A model generated the notes under the pieces. It was not told where the DNA came from and ran no database searches. It saw only the letters and a program-made list of their open reading frames with translations. A stretch of DNA of 64,000 nucleotides from Montifringilla adamsi (Eukaryota; Chordata; Aves; Passeriformes; Passeridae): the NCBI GenBank assembly GCA_017590115.1, contig JAGGNK010008781.1, positions 6,179,371 through 6,243,370 on the forward strand. Reading direction: 5' to 3'. The position numbers were made by a program, and so were the translations under genes. Below, piece after piece: positions 46,000-57,569 of this stretch (positions are counted from its first letter, which is position 1; each line of letters starts with the position of its first letter).

Positions 46000-48730
46000 C
46001 TGACATGTTGTTTGAACTCCCAGTGGTGTATTAAAAAAATAAAAATAACCCCCCTCTGAACCACAGCTGCATCCTTAGGTCTCACTGCTGTGTTATTTTA
46101 GCTTGGAGGGAAAAACGACATTGTTAATGCCATTTTCTTCTCTTTTCCCCCCCACCCAGAGAGGAAAATGTGTTTGTTTTTCTTGCGGTGTTTACCATGT
46201 GGATGGTGCAGCTCCACTCCCTTCAGACTGGAGAGAAAGGGAAGAGTGTTTGGAGAGGGGTGGCTTCAGGGTGGGATCCTTCCCATCTGATTTACTGGCC
46301 AGGCCAGAGCAAATAAAAGGGATAGTCTTTCCCCCACCCCAAGCACAGCAGGGCTGCAGATGTGAACAGTGAATACAAAATCCCGCCTGAGCCCACAGCA
46401 TTTCTTTGACAATAGAAAATAAATAGCTCCATATTTGTTTATTTAGTTAACTTCACTTCTGAGGGATTCATTTTGCGCTACTGAAGAGGAGGAAATAGGG
46501 ATGAGATGAGGCTGGCTGGGCAGCCCTGCAGACCCTGCTGCTGCTGACACCAGTCCTTGCCACAAAGCCTGATGTTCTCCTGACTGTGCCACCCCAGGGA
46601 AATCCACAGGGAAGTGGTGCCAGCCCTCTGCTGGGCTGTCTCAAGGTCACCAAACATCCCAGCAGTGATGTCTCCAGGGGAAGGTGGTGCTCACAGGGGA
46701 CCCAAAATGTCCAGGGGCTCATCTCAGCTTTGCCCTGTTTGTGACCAAGCACCAGCACTCCAGCTGTGACCTCTGCACAGCTACACAGGGTCAGCAACAC
46801 AGACCCAAACTGTCAGGGGAGAGCCTTCCATCCCTTACTTGATGCCAGGAGCACCATAACAATTTGTGCTGTTTCCTGCACATCACCAGTGCCGTGAGGG
46901 AACAGGAGCACTTTTGTCCCTGGGAAGGGTGGACTGGGGTGGGACGAAGCCAGGGTGGGACAGGGAGTGTGATGGGGACATCATGAGGAGATTCCCCCTT
47001 TCCCCACATAAACAGCTGCACAAGATCAGAAACACAAGAAAACTGAGGGAGCAGGGGCAGGAGGATGGAGCAGTAAAACATCAATCAAAGCTACCCAGGG
47101 GTTCTGCAGCAGAGCCAGGACAAGAAGCCTTTTCTGCTGGCACCTCCTGCACTGCTGGTTTCCATTAGGTTATGGCCTAAGGCCTGGCACTTGTGTTGCA
47201 CAAGCTGCAAACATCCCAGCTTCCATTTTACCTTTCCATCTCGTGTCACTTCTCTCTTACAGAAGGAAAGCCAGAGGCAGACAGATAGCAGTGTGTGCAA
47301 ACTCCTCCTCACCCTCGGCCTCCTGGAGAACATGTCAAACAATCTGACACCAGCAGCTCAGGCACAAACTGTTCTCTCCCCACGCTGCTCTCAATGCCAT
47401 TTATCAGGCACAAACCTTTCCCTTGCACACCTGTTTCTGTGTTCCAGATCAAAATCATCCTCTTTCCTTAAAAAAAATCCCAAACAAGCCAAGTAAGCAA
47501 GGCACAAAGTCACAGTGCAGGCCCTGCTCCTGAGGGGGAAGAACAGAAAAATCCAAGGGTGCTCCAGGCCCACTGCAGGCCTCTTTCAGGATTAGGGTCA
47601 AGCAGCAGAAATTCACCATCAGGTTCATTAAGGTACCTGGGGGTCAGGAGCAGCAGGGCAGCTCTGGGGACCATCCTGAATTACCCCTGTGAGGGAGACA
47701 CCCACCGGCTGGGGAGGAACCTCCCTCCAGAGCCTCATGGAACACCCCCTGGCATTTTAAATGTGTGTTCCTCTGGCCTCCTGGGAGCTGGTTGTGTGCC
47801 CTCCAACCCAGCACACCCCATTCCGTGGGTTTTTAACACTGCTACCACAAGGTAACTGAGTGTAGACACACATTCCTGGGATTTCCCATTTTCATTCAGG
47901 GTCTCTGTCTCTTCCCTGAGCTCTGCAGAGCTCCTGGGCACTGGCAGCCACTGTCCCCTGCCATCTCTAAAGGCAAATATTGAAGGTAAGGCTTGCAGGT
48001 TTTCATTTAAACAACCGGCAAATACATCACTCTTATCAGAAAATGTTCTGTTTGATCTGCTTTGCCATCAGATAAGAGTAAAAGCAGAGGGTTTTGTTTA
48101 AAATTGTACAATTTTTTTTCCAAATAATTACTGTTAAAATGTTTATTTTTCTTTTCTGATGATTTCCAGACTTGTTTTTAAAAAAATCTTCCCCCAAATA
48201 CCAACATTTCTGCCCTGCTCATTGCTGCACCTTCTCAGCACCTCACAAATCTCAATTAACCTCAGCCAGCCTGGGAGGAAAAGGCATATTAATAATCCTG
48301 TCTCAGATATGGAGAGACCAAAGCTGTTAGCAAATGAGGCCAACACTTCACACTGAGTGCCAGGGACTGAGACTGCTTGATTTGGGGAGCAGGGGGGGAG
48401 AGCAGGAGTTTCAGGGCTTTGCACCTTCCCAGCAGCATGTCCAGAGCACACAGCACAGGGAACTGGCTCCGGGAGATGGTGGCAGAGCCAGTTCAACTGG
48501 AATTGTTCTGCTAATTACATTTCAGCACCCTCACTGAAACATTTCTGCTCTATGAGGTGCAACACCGAAACCACTAAATCAATTTTTTCCCAGAGAATTA
48601 CAGATTTTGAAATCCACACTGCTGCGTTTCAACCCTAAACTCAGTTGATTCCTTTTCCCCCCATCTTTCCCCTTGCTCTGGTATGGATCCCATCATCACT
48701 CCCTCATCACTGGGCTGATCTGCACAGAAT
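46000..48730. other. Non-coding stretch, no gene seen
   Basis: Mixed DNA with short frames and no domains. An AT-rich patch at 47990-48180 has TTATCAGAAAATG and its near-inverse CATCAGATAAGAG about 40 bases apart, a possible small regulatory site. Confidence 0.48.
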
Positions 48731-48735
48731 CTCCA

Positions 48736-48860
48736 AGATAACAAAGTGCTGTTATCCCAATTTCACAAGGCAGGAGGGGAGCACAGACAAATTAATTTGG
48801 TTAGCTGCTATCACAAGCATCTATGGCACAGCCAGGGGAGGGACACCCCAAGTCAGAAGC
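48736..48860 (-). mobile_element. MIR-like SINE remnant
   Basis: Plus strand reads GTTATCCCAATTTCACAAGG, CAGGAGGGGAGCACAGACAA, ATTAA, then TGCTATCACAAGCATC and GGCACAGCCAGG. The order matches a reverse-complement MIR core (CCCATTTTACAGATGAGG, CAGAGAGGTTAAG, GGTCACACAGC, GGCAGAGC). It is diverged, as expected for this old family. Confidence 0.5.
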
Positions 48861-48869
48861 TCAACTTAA

Positions 48870-50635
48870 CATCTGTTCTATAATTCCTCTGAGATATCAG
48901 CTGGGATTTGACCTTGTAGCTACTTGAGCAGAGATAGTGAACTCTAACACAATCTTCAGAGAGACAATATTACATGGCTGCTTCCTATATCACACAAAGA
49001 TAACACTAGTATGTTTTTAAATCACGTGTTATAAAAGAAGGCAATGAGAGATTAAGGCTACTGATATTTTTCTGACAAAAATTTTCAGTCTCTCCACAGC
49101 AGCTTTGTCACAGAATTTAGGGCTCTGAGAATTACAGTTACTCTGCTTTATTCCCCCCCAACCCTCTCAAAAGGCAATTTCCCAGGTTATGAACCTACTA
49201 GAATGTAACACACATTACCTGACTGCCATCTTGCTGAGGGCATCAGCCATGAAACACCATGGCAGGCAATCTCCAAAGCCTTGTCCACCAGCAGGAAAGC
49301 CTGGTGGGTGACAGCCTGCAGGTGACAGCCACCAATTCTTGTGGACACAGCTGAGTAAGGCATCACCACACCACAGAAACCCCTCCTAGAGACCAGGATA
49401 ACAGCTTCCTATGCCATCTTTCCCAGGAGTTAACCAGCTCTGCTTCCACCAACCACAGCCTCACAACCTTCTCCTCGTTTGTTACAAATGAGATACATCC
49501 CAGCCAATTAGCTAATAATTAAACCTGACTGCCAGGCCTCAGAAGGTTTTAGGGCAGCAGTTCCCAAGCCTAAGCCTCCTCCCAGCCAGTTTCACACAGG
49601 TTTGAGCTCAGGATACCTTTCTGTGTCTCGGGGCTCCTGGGTGATTCTTGGCGCAGGGGCTGCGATGAGCCCAGCCCAGCCTCGGTCTCTGCTCTCCCTA
49701 TATCTCTCCTTGCTGCAATAAACACCAATGCAAGGACCCAGAGTTCTTGGTCCCCAGCCAAAGTCCCTTCCTCTCTGCAAATAGCCCTGAAGAGGGTTTG
49801 GAACACCAGCCTTTGCACTGCCTTTTTTTTCCTTTGCTTTGCAGGCGCTCCCTTCTGCAGGGTGTGAGGTTTCCCTCACCTGCTCATTGGACACGCTACA
49901 AGCCCGCAGTCTGCTGAGCTTAGAGATTATTCTGCCAGCCAGGAAACCATGTGGGACTGGTGGTGAGACCCAAACTGAAAACAAAACTCGGGACAAAAGC
50001 ACTGAGAGTCTGCAAACCTGCTCAGATTAACAGCAGGCAACAAAGAGGCTTTCATGGTCAGGACAGCAGCACATGCTCTGCCCTCCCTAAGCTGTCACTG
50101 CAAAATGAAATTGCTGATCTCAAGTGCCAAGGGGAAAAAAAGACAGAGAACTTGATCCAAAGAGAAAATCTCACCCAAACTAACCTTCAGATGGGGCAGC
50201 AATGGAGAGAAGTTGAGCCCCTGCTCCCCATTGTCCCCCTGGCCCAGGGATGCTCATTTTTATTTCCCCCCTGGAGCAACAAGTGGACCCATCCTGACTT
50301 AGATTAATAGCTTATGGAAGAAAATAGGCATTTCCTATCATATTTTCCTCCAGCACTTGGGTGGGACAGCAGCAGGCTGATGAGTTTTGGCAGCAGCAGG
50401 GAGCTGGGGAGTTGGTGGGAGCTCAGCCCAGCGCTTGCTTGGGGTGGGACGGGAAATTCACTGTGGATGTCGGTCAGCAAGATGTGACTGCCTCGAGTTA
50501 AAAGCAGAAGCATTTTAATAAGAAATATGCCTCTGAGTCACGATGCTCCGGGGACCAGTGGTGTACTGTCTTACCCACCAGCCTCGCTCAGGGACTTTTT
50601 TAAGGTCAGAATCTGGGCTTAAAATTGCTCAGCTG
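48870..50635. other. Non-coding stretch, no gene seen
   Basis: No recognisable gene or transposon. Frames at 49570-50002 on the minus strand are up to 136 codons without domains. Confidence 0.48.
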
Positions 50636-50639
50636 TGAA

Positions 50640-51056
50640 GAGAATAAACACTGGGTCATGTTTGCTCACTCGAGCTAAAGGTGAGTCACCTGTAATAACT
50701 TTCAGAGGGAAAATTATATGAGTAATACTTTGAGAACAAGGTATGAAAAATACCAAGAGGGAGCCTTGTGATGTATTTAATAATCACGACCCCTTGCTGA
50801 ATCATGATCCTCTCAAAGAGCCATTCCCTGGCTCACCATCATTTGATTGCATGGCTCTGGAGCGTGCTAACCCCAAAACATTCTGCAAATACATTTGTGT
50901 CGCTCAGCTCTATCTGTGTTTAGAGAGTGCCTTGGAGAACACATTAAACACTTCAGCTGCTAAAGCGAGTGTCAGCGCCGTCCCAAGAGCCTCTGAAGTA
51001 AATGATGTCGTTAAGCACATCGTGGGAATAGTCATATTCATCTCCCAGCTCTGAGC
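50640..51056. other. Candidate conserved element, open on the plus strand
   Basis: Complex sequence with TTTAATAATCACGACC, an AGCGAGTGTCAGCGCCGTCC CpG cluster and GTAAATGATGTCGTTAAGC. A 103-codon frame at 50743-51054 is open through it. The translation shows an NHDPLLNHDPL internal repeat but no known domain. Conserved non-coding DNA is more likely than a gene. Confidence 0.36.
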
Positions 51057-51059
51057 AAA

Positions 51060-52456
51060 CCTGCCTTTGCACCAGAGCCACGGGGGTCAGAGTGGGTGTG
51101 TTGGCACATTTTCAGCAGCTCCCAGCTGCTGGTAGCGGCAGCAGGACGAGCTGTGTGAGGCCTGACCCTGCTGCTGGCTCCTGTGGAGATGGAAATGGAG
51201 GAGCAGGTGGGAGATTCTGGCCAGGGTTCCCCACAGCCAGTGTTTGCCTCACCACCTGCCAACATCTCCTCAGCCCTGCTGGGCTCCTGCCACACACTGT
51301 GCTCCCAGCCCAGCCCAGCAAGGGCAGTGGGGCACACCAGCCTGGAGGGATGAGCATCTCAAGACAGGCTTGGATCAGGGGATCAGAGACAGGGAAGTGC
51401 TTGCTGCTGGGTATTCAGTAAGGCCAGGGGGCCTGGCTGCTCCTCCCAGGCAGCTCTCATGGTGTGCTATGCTCTGCTCTTGAAGGCTGGCCAAGTCCCT
51501 GGAGAAGCTCAAGCATCAGCCTCGAGCTTCCTGGCAGGTTCCAGGTTTGGATTTACAGCATGTTAAAGCACTGTGGGGGCTGAGAGAAGGCTGAGCTGTG
51601 GGTGCAGGGGTAGCAGAGCATCTCCAGCCTCAAGGGCAGAGCTGCAGGTGCCCCAGAGATGCAGGGATGGGCTGTGTCTGGCAGAGCCAGGTGCTCTGCT
51701 CCCAGCCATCAGTTTTCCTGTGCTGCCCTTGCCACGTGCTCCAGAAGGCATTGCTCACGCTGCTGGGCAGCAGGATCCTGACACGGCTGTAATGTAATTT
51801 TGCATGTGTTAATTTCATTTCTTGGCTTTGCTCAGGATCAGCTATTATTCTGCTGAGATCGTAACCAGGAACGGGTGAAGCTGGTTCAGAGAAAACAGCC
51901 AAGCCCATGCCTTTCATTTCCTCTCTCCTCCCAACTGCTATGACCTTTGCCCATTATTAGAACCAAAATTGAAATAAGCCTTTTCTAGCTGAGGCTCTGA
52001 AATACTCAGCTCTGAGTCAAATTCATGGAACAAGGGAACTGATTCAGACAGCCACAAGCTATTGTTTCAGTTCCACCTTAAAGCAGTTCCAGCTCTGTCA
52101 GCTCTTTTCTTTCCTCCTTTTAAAACCCAGCTGGGAAAAGCCCCAGTAAGAGGCTGGTTGACACTGGGGATGGAGGCACTGAGCTGCTCACAGCTCTTTC
52201 CAAAGCACATCTCCCACACTGTCCTGCCCAGGCAGGGGCTCCCTGTCACTCAGGGGACAGACCTTGTCCATTGTCACCTTGCTGGAAAACCAGTGCCACG
52301 ATATGGCAAATATTGAGTGGGTGGCTCCTGAGGCAGGAGCTGGTTCTTTGGTTTCACTAGATCCCAAAAAAGCCAGCAGCTGGTACTGTATCCCTTGGAG
52401 AAGGGAAGAAGCCCCACTTGAAGGACTGCTCTGCACAGTCTCACTCTCACAACACC
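51060..52456. other. Non-coding stretch, no gene seen
   Basis: GC-rich DNA at 51090-51800 with many overlapping frames on both strands and no domains. Confidence 0.48.
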
Positions 52457-52484
52457 ATAGCGTTATTTAAATAAATAAATCCTC
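52457..52484 (+). repeat. Copy 1 of a paired 28-bp segment
   Basis: ATAGCGTTATTTAAATAAATAAATCCTC, matched at 27 of 28 positions by 53080-53107. Downstream both copies reach a TTTAGCCA word at different spacing. Confidence 0.85.
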
Positions 52485-53026
52485 CATCTTTAGCCACCAG
52501 CAAGACAAACTCTGCCTGGACACCCTTGCAACCTGCACAGTTCCTGGAGGAGAGCTCCCTGCACTGGTGGGAGCATTTCTCCCAATCCCACCCTGTTTCT
52601 GAACCACAGGAACAGACCTCAGTGCAGCTACACCCATGCTTAGTTCCCTGGAGAAGGTAAGCCAAGCCCCCAGGAAAAAGGCTATTATGGGGTTCTCTGA
52701 GTCACCCTGTGCCTTCTCCAGTTGTACTTAAACCTGATACTGATCCATACTGTTGTTAAAAGCAGAAATTAAGCAGAAGAACAAGTAGCTGGGAAGGCAC
52801 TTTAAAGACTTCTTCATCAAAGGTGATTTCAAAATATTTTCCAACTCGGCATCCTTTAGCATAAATACACCACCCAGGTTCCCAGGGCCTTTGGGGTAAG
52901 ATCAGTGTGGTAAGGAAACCTCTTCTCTGCCAAAGTCTGATATTTGAGCAGCTCCTACTTGCAAAATAACACAGGCACCTGTTGTTTGTTTTGGCAATTC
53001 TGAAATCACAGTGTTCCCATAAACTC
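52485..53026. other. Non-coding stretch between paired segments
   Basis: No repeat is recognised. A minus-strand frame at 52756-53037 contains a protein-like run GKYFEITFDEEVFKVPS, without splice support or a recognised domain. Confidence 0.4.
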
Positions 53027-53042
53027 CACACACACACACACA
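53027..53042 (+). repeat. (CA)8 microsatellite
   Basis: Eight perfect dinucleotide repeats. Confidence 0.92.
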
Positions 53043-53079
53043 GGTCCTGGGAGAGCCCTTGCTCTCAGTGCTGGAGGAG

Positions 53080-53107
53080 ATAGTGTTATTTAAATAAATA
53101 AATCCTC
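53080..53107 (+). repeat. Copy 2 of a paired 28-bp segment
   Basis: Partner of 52457-52484 in the same orientation, 623 bp downstream, with a single difference (T for C at the fifth base). Confidence 0.85.
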
Positions 53108-53690
53108 AAGGTTTCTGAGTGGTTTAGCCAAGACTGCATGGAAAAATTACCGTGCAACTGTCAAATAGCTGAGATTTAGGCCCAAAGGCCATGAAAGGTG
53201 TCTGTTCTTGTTTCATTGCAATGAAAGCATGCCAGCCGTGACCACAACTGAGCACAGCTCCTGGTAACAGAAGTGCTTCTTAACAAGGAGAGGTGGGATT
53301 TGCTTTTCAAGCACCTTTGCCACCCAGTCCAGTGGAAAGCTCACAAGTAATGTGGTAAAAGGTTAAATTCAGATGCAAAGCAGAATTTAAAACCACCAAG
53401 AGCTAGAGCAGGTACCCACACGTGTGCAGGCACAAAGATGTGTTGGTGCAGGACCCTGAGCAGGGGTGGGCACAGGGATTCTGCACCACACCAGGGAGGA
53501 ATGGACAATGTTTGAAATGAGGCTTTTTTTCTTCTTCCAGAAAAAAACCCCAAGCCCATGGATGTTAAAACTGCAGAGCTGTGCATGAAATAACAACCTG
53601 TTACCCAGCCTCTTGCCTGAAACATGTTTGTTTTGTACAGCGTTTATGCAGAAAATTTTTTCAGACACCCAAGACAGTTGTGATTACTCA
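53108..53690. other. Non-coding stretch, no gene seen
   Basis: Nothing recognised apart from a short T-rich patch near 53523. Confidence 0.42.
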
Positions 53691-53960
53691 CCTTAATGTT
53701 CAGCATTTATCCATATCTAGCTCATGGTAGTTAACATACACAAGCCAGCCAGGCTTAGCAAATCTTTGCCCTTTCCTACATTATTGATCTGACATTTCCT
53801 CTGGAGTATTTCAACTGAGAATTAAATTAACGCCGTATCTATGGACATTACCTAGTTAAAGCAGACCAGCTGCACAGGCTGGCACACCCTTTGTTCAGTC
53901 AATCACCATCTTCCTTTTATTAATTCATGAAACCTTGTTGTTATTTCTTAAAAGTGGAAG
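53691..53960. other. AT-rich candidate conserved non-coding element
   Basis: Contains AGAATTAAATTAACGCCG and TTATTAATTCATGAAACC within complex AT-rich DNA. No repeats are seen. Confidence 0.28.
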
Positions 53961-54292
53961 ATGCCATTAGCAATGCTAATGAAAACTACCAGGCTCATTA
54001 TGGGCAGAGCTCTGCAGCCAGCCCTGAAAGAGCTCTCTCCATCCTACAGAGACCTCGTTCTGCCCTTCCCAGGCAATAGGAATGAGTTGTTTGCTTCCCC
54101 TCAGAATGTTCTTGGGAGAAGATATGCCTGCCCTTTAACTGTGTGGTGACCAGACAAACCTGCTCCAGCTGGGGCAGCTCCAGGAGTCCCCTGGAATGGT
54201 CCCACCTTAGTCCTGGCGCCAAGGAGGAGCCAGCACAGGTAGGAACAGCATCATCCCAGTTCTTTCCTTTCCCTTTTTAAGCTCCAACTAGA

Positions 54293-54342
54293 TTGTTTCC
54301 ACAGTTAAATATTAAGGTTGTTTCCACAGTTAAATATTCATT
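54293..54342 (+). repeat. 25-bp tandem duplication
   Basis: TTGTTTCCACAGTTAAATATT is repeated at a 25-bp offset (54293 and 54318) with near identity, ending in divergent flanks. Confidence 0.88.
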
Positions 54343-54344
54343 TT

Positions 54345-55630
54345 CCCTTTTGCTTTTATGTCACAGAAACACCACTAAAAGATCAGCATGAAAAACAAAT
54401 TACTCAGGAAAGGCTGTTTGGCCTCAGGAAGAGGTGTCCTCAGCATAGACTCAACTGCCTTCCTGGATTTACAGGGCTTTCTTTGGTATTTAATAAAGAT
54501 TGCTGCTCTGACACTAAAGAGAAACATCTGCTGCCTTGTGTCTGGCCAGCTTTAACAGCCTTTATTTTTCCTTCTTAAGAGAACAGTTTGGATTGATTAA
54601 GACTCAAGCAAAGTATTTTATACTTTGATACATCCCCAGCTTGTTGAAATCTTACCTGAAATGTTAAAAAAAAACCCCAACAAACCTACAAAAAAACCCT
54701 CAGTACACAAAATGAAAGTCTGGAGGACATGTGAAGGCCCAGAAACTTCAAAGCAGCACTTTCAAGGCTGAGGACTGGATGTAAAGACTTTTGTATTGCT
54801 CCAGCCACAAAGAAGACCTTCAGCTGGGCTCTGCTCAGGCTGGGGCTTCACCTGCACAAAGCTTTGCTGCAGCTGAGGGATCCCAGTTTGTACACACACA
54901 CACAGAAACCTCATGAAGACCAAACAGGGGGAAATCCCCAGTTTTGGACTCTGCCTGACCTTCCACCCAGCTGGAGAGCAAAGCATTCAGAAGTTTCATG
55001 TTGCTGAATCACTTGGAAATGTGATGGGAGGAACTAAGGATGCTCTAACACCTGCAGAACTGCATCTTCAGACAGGAACAAGACAAATTCTCAGTTTGAA
55101 GAGTGATAGGAAACATAGAATAAAGAAAACAATTGGAGGTGGTGCTTCTTTTTACATACAAAGCTCTGAACAGGAATCAGTGCAGTCTTGTTGACTCCAA
55201 GCATGGAATACCTCTAGGTAAATAAAAATACTTCTGCTTCACATATTGCCCTGGGTTATTCCTGCATGGAATACCTAAAAAGAGGTTTTTGCTGTCAGAT
55301 TTCACTTCCTTCTTTAAAACTCCTCTACTTTTCATTTGCAGAAAGGAGAGCTGCCAGAGAAGATGATAAATGTTAATGCTGGCAAATGCACTGTGCTGGG
55401 TGAAGTGGTGGAGCACTCAGGCAGATGATGGCTCTGTGAAAGCATTTCAGAGGAGAGCAGAGCAGGCTCAGGGCTGGCTCCATGCTGGCAAATGCTCCAG
55501 GTTGCTGCTCTGCACCCAGCGTGAGCAGTCACAGGGTAAGGGGTTAAGCACATGCAGCCTCTGAGCTGCAGCAACAGGCCTCCCTCACACTAAAAACTCA
55601 TCACTTGAATAGCCCAGCTCAGCAAAAAAG
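54345..55630. other. Non-coding stretch with A/C tract and (AC)n
   Basis: Holds an A-rich tract with CCCC and CCC at 54665-54700 and an (AC)6 run at 54892-54904. No gene is recognised. Confidence 0.5.
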
Positions 55631-55703
55631 CCTCCATTTCAGAGATAGGGAAATGATGTGCTACGGTCCCTTGCACAGCTTAGCTGATGGGGTTTAGGAA
55701 TAA
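55631..55703 (-). mobile_element. MIR-like SINE remnant
   Basis: CCTCCATTTCAGAGATAGGG, AAATGATGTG, then GGTCCCTTGCACAGCTTAGC and TGATGGGGTTTAGGAA follow the reverse-complement MIR order CCATTTTACAGATGGGG, GGTCACACAGCTAG, GGCAGAGC. An A31 tract starts about 20 bases downstream. Weak but ordered match. Confidence 0.42.
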
Positions 55704-55722
55704 TGTGCCTTGCTTCTGTTAT

Positions 55723-55723
<1 letters not shown>

Positions 55724-55754
<31 letters not shown>
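55724..55754 (+). repeat. A31 homopolymer tract
   Basis: The longest pure homopolymer in the window. Sequence before it is not a recognisable transcript copy. Confidence 0.95.
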
Positions 55755-55756
<2 letters not shown>

Positions 55757-55949
55757 TTTGTTTTTGGCCTCCTTGCTTCTGTGCACCCAAGGATCCCATT
55801 CACGTCACAGCATGGGGTGTATTTTGTACTGTGGGTAACAAGTGCCCACTGGGGTTTGGGCTACTTCGTCTCCCCCTGACCGCAGGCACCAGCCAGGGAC
55901 CACCCTCACTCAGCTCCTCTGTATTTTGTTCCCCCTAAGGAGTGTCCCT

Positions 55950-56345
55950 GTGTTAGCAGGGACATTTAATTCACTCCCTTCTCCAGTAGTTTAATTGCTG
56001 AAATTATATTAAAGAGCTGGAGAGGGACACAAACCATAGAAACCAAACCACTGGAAACATCGTGGCACCCAACCACAGCCCACTCTCTTCACAAAGAAGA
56101 AATCACGTCAGGTCAGCTTCTGCACTGCCAGTTTATTTAGCTAAGACAAGAGAGTTGCTGGAGCAAATAATTGAGGAATAATATGATAAAACACAATAAC
56201 AGCAATAACTGCCTTTACTGATGGGCCTCTGAATGAGACGTGCTCAGTGTGCTGCACGTGCCCCACGTGCTGTCATTTCCTTGCTCTGAACAGATTTGCT
56301 GAAGATTTGAGCCCTAATCTGTGCACTGTAACATTATCTCAGCAT
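55950..56345. other. Candidate conserved non-coding element
   Basis: Has AGTAGTTTAATTGCTGAAAT and GGAGCAAATAATTGAGGAAT, with CACGTGCCCCACGTGC (two E-box CACGTG cores 11 bp apart) at about 56256-56272. Confidence 0.32.
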
Positions 56346-56462
56346 TTGTATTTGTGTGCTGATCTTCTGTGGTTGGACGTGGGCTTTGGCTCCCGCAGGG
56401 CTCCCTGACACACTCTGATCCTGTCTGCTCTAAATAACTGCACACCAGATTTTACATGGGGA

Positions 56463-56528
56463 AAAAGGGTTGGTTTGGTTTGGGGTTTTTTCATAGCTTT
56501 TTTGGGGGTTTTGAGGTTTTTTTTTAAA
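56463..56528 (-). repeat. T/G-rich tract
   Basis: Consists of GGG, GGTTT, GGGG and T runs with a short CATAGC break. It is the reverse-complement type of the A/CC tracts elsewhere in the window. It is able in principle to form G-quadruplexes. Confidence 0.85.
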
Positions 56529-56859
56529 GCAACAAATTTGTGTTGTCTGATCCCAATGCTCACCCTGCATTTCAGAACTGCAAAGGGACTCATCCAGGTA
56601 CCCAAAACAAATGACCTGAGCACAGAGCAGATCTTCAGCTGATGTAAAATCAGTGCTATGCACACTGCATCCCACGGTAGGATGTCTCTGAACCACTGTC
56701 CACTGAAAATGCAAGAAGCCAAGTGAAGACCCCAAACTGTTACCAAATAACATTGTTCTTTTAATGTGCTCAAAACTAAACAGTCCATGTCAGGAGCATT
56801 ATCCTGAGAAGGAAGAGCACCTGCCACTCCTATGGACACAGTCTCTCTTTTTCTTTATC

Positions 56860-57115
56860 TTGGGCTTCTGACTCCTTAATCTGTTGTGGAATGTCATTTA
56901 ATTAAGCATTTTCAGGGTTCACTCTAGGCCGTGGGATTATGCTGTAAGCAGGCAACGCTGGCCTGAAGTTGTGATAATTAAGGCCACGAAGGACAGCTTG
57001 GCACATTGTCTAATCAGGGAGCCAACATAAATATGCCAGAGCTGGTACTAAATATTTCCACGGTAGAAGCATTCAGACTCACTAGATGGGGTTTCCCCTA
57101 ATCATAAAGGAATAG
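56860..57115. other. Candidate conserved non-coding element
   Basis: Includes CATTTAATTAAGCATTTTCA, CTAGGCCGTGGGATTATGC, GTTGTGATAATTAAGGCC and TATTTCCACGG, with retained CpGs. No coding frame or repeat explains it. A strong enhancer candidate by character. Confidence 0.42.
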
Positions 57116-57122
57116 AGAAATG

Positions 57123-57163
57123 AAAAAAAGAAAAAAAAAAGAAAAAAAAAAAAAAAAAAAAAA
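57123..57163 (+). repeat. A-rich tract with two G interruptions
   Basis: A7-G-A10-G-A22. Fully purine on one strand over 41 bases. Confidence 0.95.
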
Positions 57164-57300
57164 GCTTTTTCCAGTTAAATTAAATTAGAAAGGAAATAAA
57201 TGACATTAGAAACATTCTTGACAGCGGAGCGCCTGAAAAGATTTAATTCCAACCTTACTAATTCTATGCTTTTATGAATAAAGGATTAATGAGCACTAGG
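57164..57300. other. Candidate conserved non-coding element
   Basis: CTTGACAGCGGAGCGCCTGA followed by AAGATTTAATTCCAACC and AT-rich complex sequence. It is probably continuous with 56860-57115, split by the A tract. Confidence 0.32.
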
Positions 57301-57458
57301 AAGGGGAGGAGCTGGGCAGGGTAGGGCACTGCTGCTCTGCACCCCAGCTCTGAGCCAGACCCCATCCCCGGGAGCTGCCCTGCGAGGCCAAACCCCCTCA
57401 CTGAGGGGAATTGGTGCAGCTGGGCTGACCCCAGGGAGCTGCTGTGGATCCAGAAGAA

Positions 57459-57562
57459 GAGCTGCCAGTGCTACCTGTGCCAGTGCTGCCAGTGCCACCT
57501 GTGCCAGAGCTGCCAGTACCACCTGTGCCAGAGCTGCCAGTGCCACCTGTGCCACCCGTGCC
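57459..57562 (+). repeat. 24-bp minisatellite, four copies
   Basis: Unit GAGCTGCCAGTGCCACCTGT plus GCCA, at 57459, 57483, 57507 and 57531, then a partial. Because 24 is a multiple of three, frames stay open, which gives a Pro-Val repeat on one strand and a Gly-Thr repeat on the other. The 227-codon frame at 57444-58127 is best explained this way. Confidence 0.93.
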
Positions 57563-57569
57563 CCTGGTC

